Shown: piece by piece, positions 63,942 to 64,000 of the stretch
Layout of the letters: each line of letters starts with the position of its first letter
Numbering within the stretch: position 1 is the first letter of the stretch
Assembly (NCBI RefSeq): GCF_028463845.1
Contig: NZ_CP116805.1
Coordinates: 930,001 to 994,000, forward strand
Reading direction: 5' to 3'
Length of the DNA: 64,000 bases
Source: Gimibacter soli
GTDB lineage: Bacteria > Pseudomonadota > Alphaproteobacteria > Sphingomonadales > Kordiimonadaceae
The notes under the pieces: model-generated
Told to the model about the DNA's origin: nothing
Seen by the model: the letters and a program-made list of their open reading frames with translations, nothing else
Database searches by the model: none
Program-made: the position numbers and the translations under genes

Positions 63942-64000
63942 TCCGACTTTGCTTCCGGTGGTGACATTCCCATGACCCTCCCCCCTGCAGCGTCACCACC

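Larger units (their letters stand above)
63678..64000. other. Intergenic region with possible short transcript
   Basis: No protein gene is seen. From 63,818 an A+T-rich element resembles the sequence found before the DUF6362-like gene (62,960-62,991). It leads into a promoter-like TTGCAC (63,848-63,853), 17 bases, TACATA (63,871-63,876). About 25 bp later a strong terminator hairpin begins at 63,901. A transcript of about 60 bases is predicted between them. Confidence 0.45.

Overview
This window looks like chromosome from a high-G+C alphaproteobacterium, estimated by eye at roughly 60-65% G+C. Several things point there. There is a complete CpaA-F/TadBC Flp-pilus locus, a PEPxxW-type CTERM protein, and an exact CtrA-type box (TTAA-N7-TTAAC). 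A candidate small RNA on the minus strand has the UUUCCUCCC core and terminator layout of the alphaproteobacterial mmgR class. No ribosomal RNA, CRISPR array or insertion sequence is visible, and the genus cannot be fixed from the sequence.

Layout. 1-5.5 kb (minus): two tandem secreted M20 metallopeptidases, the first cut by the window edge, a lipoprotein prolyl oligopeptidase and glyoxalase II. 5.7-8.5 kb (plus): a translationally coupled GT2 glycosyltransferase, GtrA flippase and multi-pass membrane protein. 8.5-14.5 kb: a methyltransferase-like protein, hisI, folE, an IscU-like scaffold, a low-G+C DUF6680-like gene, an alpha/beta hydrolase, SelO and a nitroreductase. 14.6-26.6 kb: a TonB receptor, lipoprotein, desaturase, two GNAT enzymes, a POT peptide transporter, an amidohydrolase pair, a serine-hydrolase-fold TPR protein and OxyR.

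27.0-41.8 kb (minus) is the tad/cpa pilus locus. Six upstream genes encode TadE/TadG-like minor pilins and anchors. They are followed by flp, cpaA, cpaB, cpaC, cpaD, cpaE, cpaF, tadB and tadC, with a Rho-independent terminator beyond tadC. No tadD is seen. 41.9-50.8 kb: a lysophospholipase-like hydrolase, a HisN-type phosphatase, a DauA-like FAD dehydrogenase, two small stress membrane proteins, a chemoreceptor, a sterol-desaturase-family protein divergent from a LysR regulator, and BipA/TypA. 51-56.7 kb: a PEP-CTERM protein, a periplasmic solute-binding-like protein behind a Cache chemoreceptor, tRNA-Val(GAC) and N-formylglutamate amidohydrolase. 56.7-64 kb: a large RTX subtilase-like protein, the candidate sRNA, a metallophosphoesterase/GT4 pair, and an S24-type repressor divergent from a DUF6362-like gene across a 25-bp palindrome.

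Working together. Secreted peptidases, a proton-coupled peptide importer, exported amidohydrolases, N-formylglutamate hydrolase and a D-amino-acid-type dehydrogenase suggest growth on peptides and amino acids. Flp pili, chemoreceptors, a CTERM surface protein and an RTX protein suggest surface attachment and movement toward nutrients. The most unusual items are four proteins that keep an enzyme fold but lack key catalytic residues, a transporter with an 80-residue periplasmic insert, the mmgR-like sRNA, and a hairpin-rich intergenic region beyond tadC.
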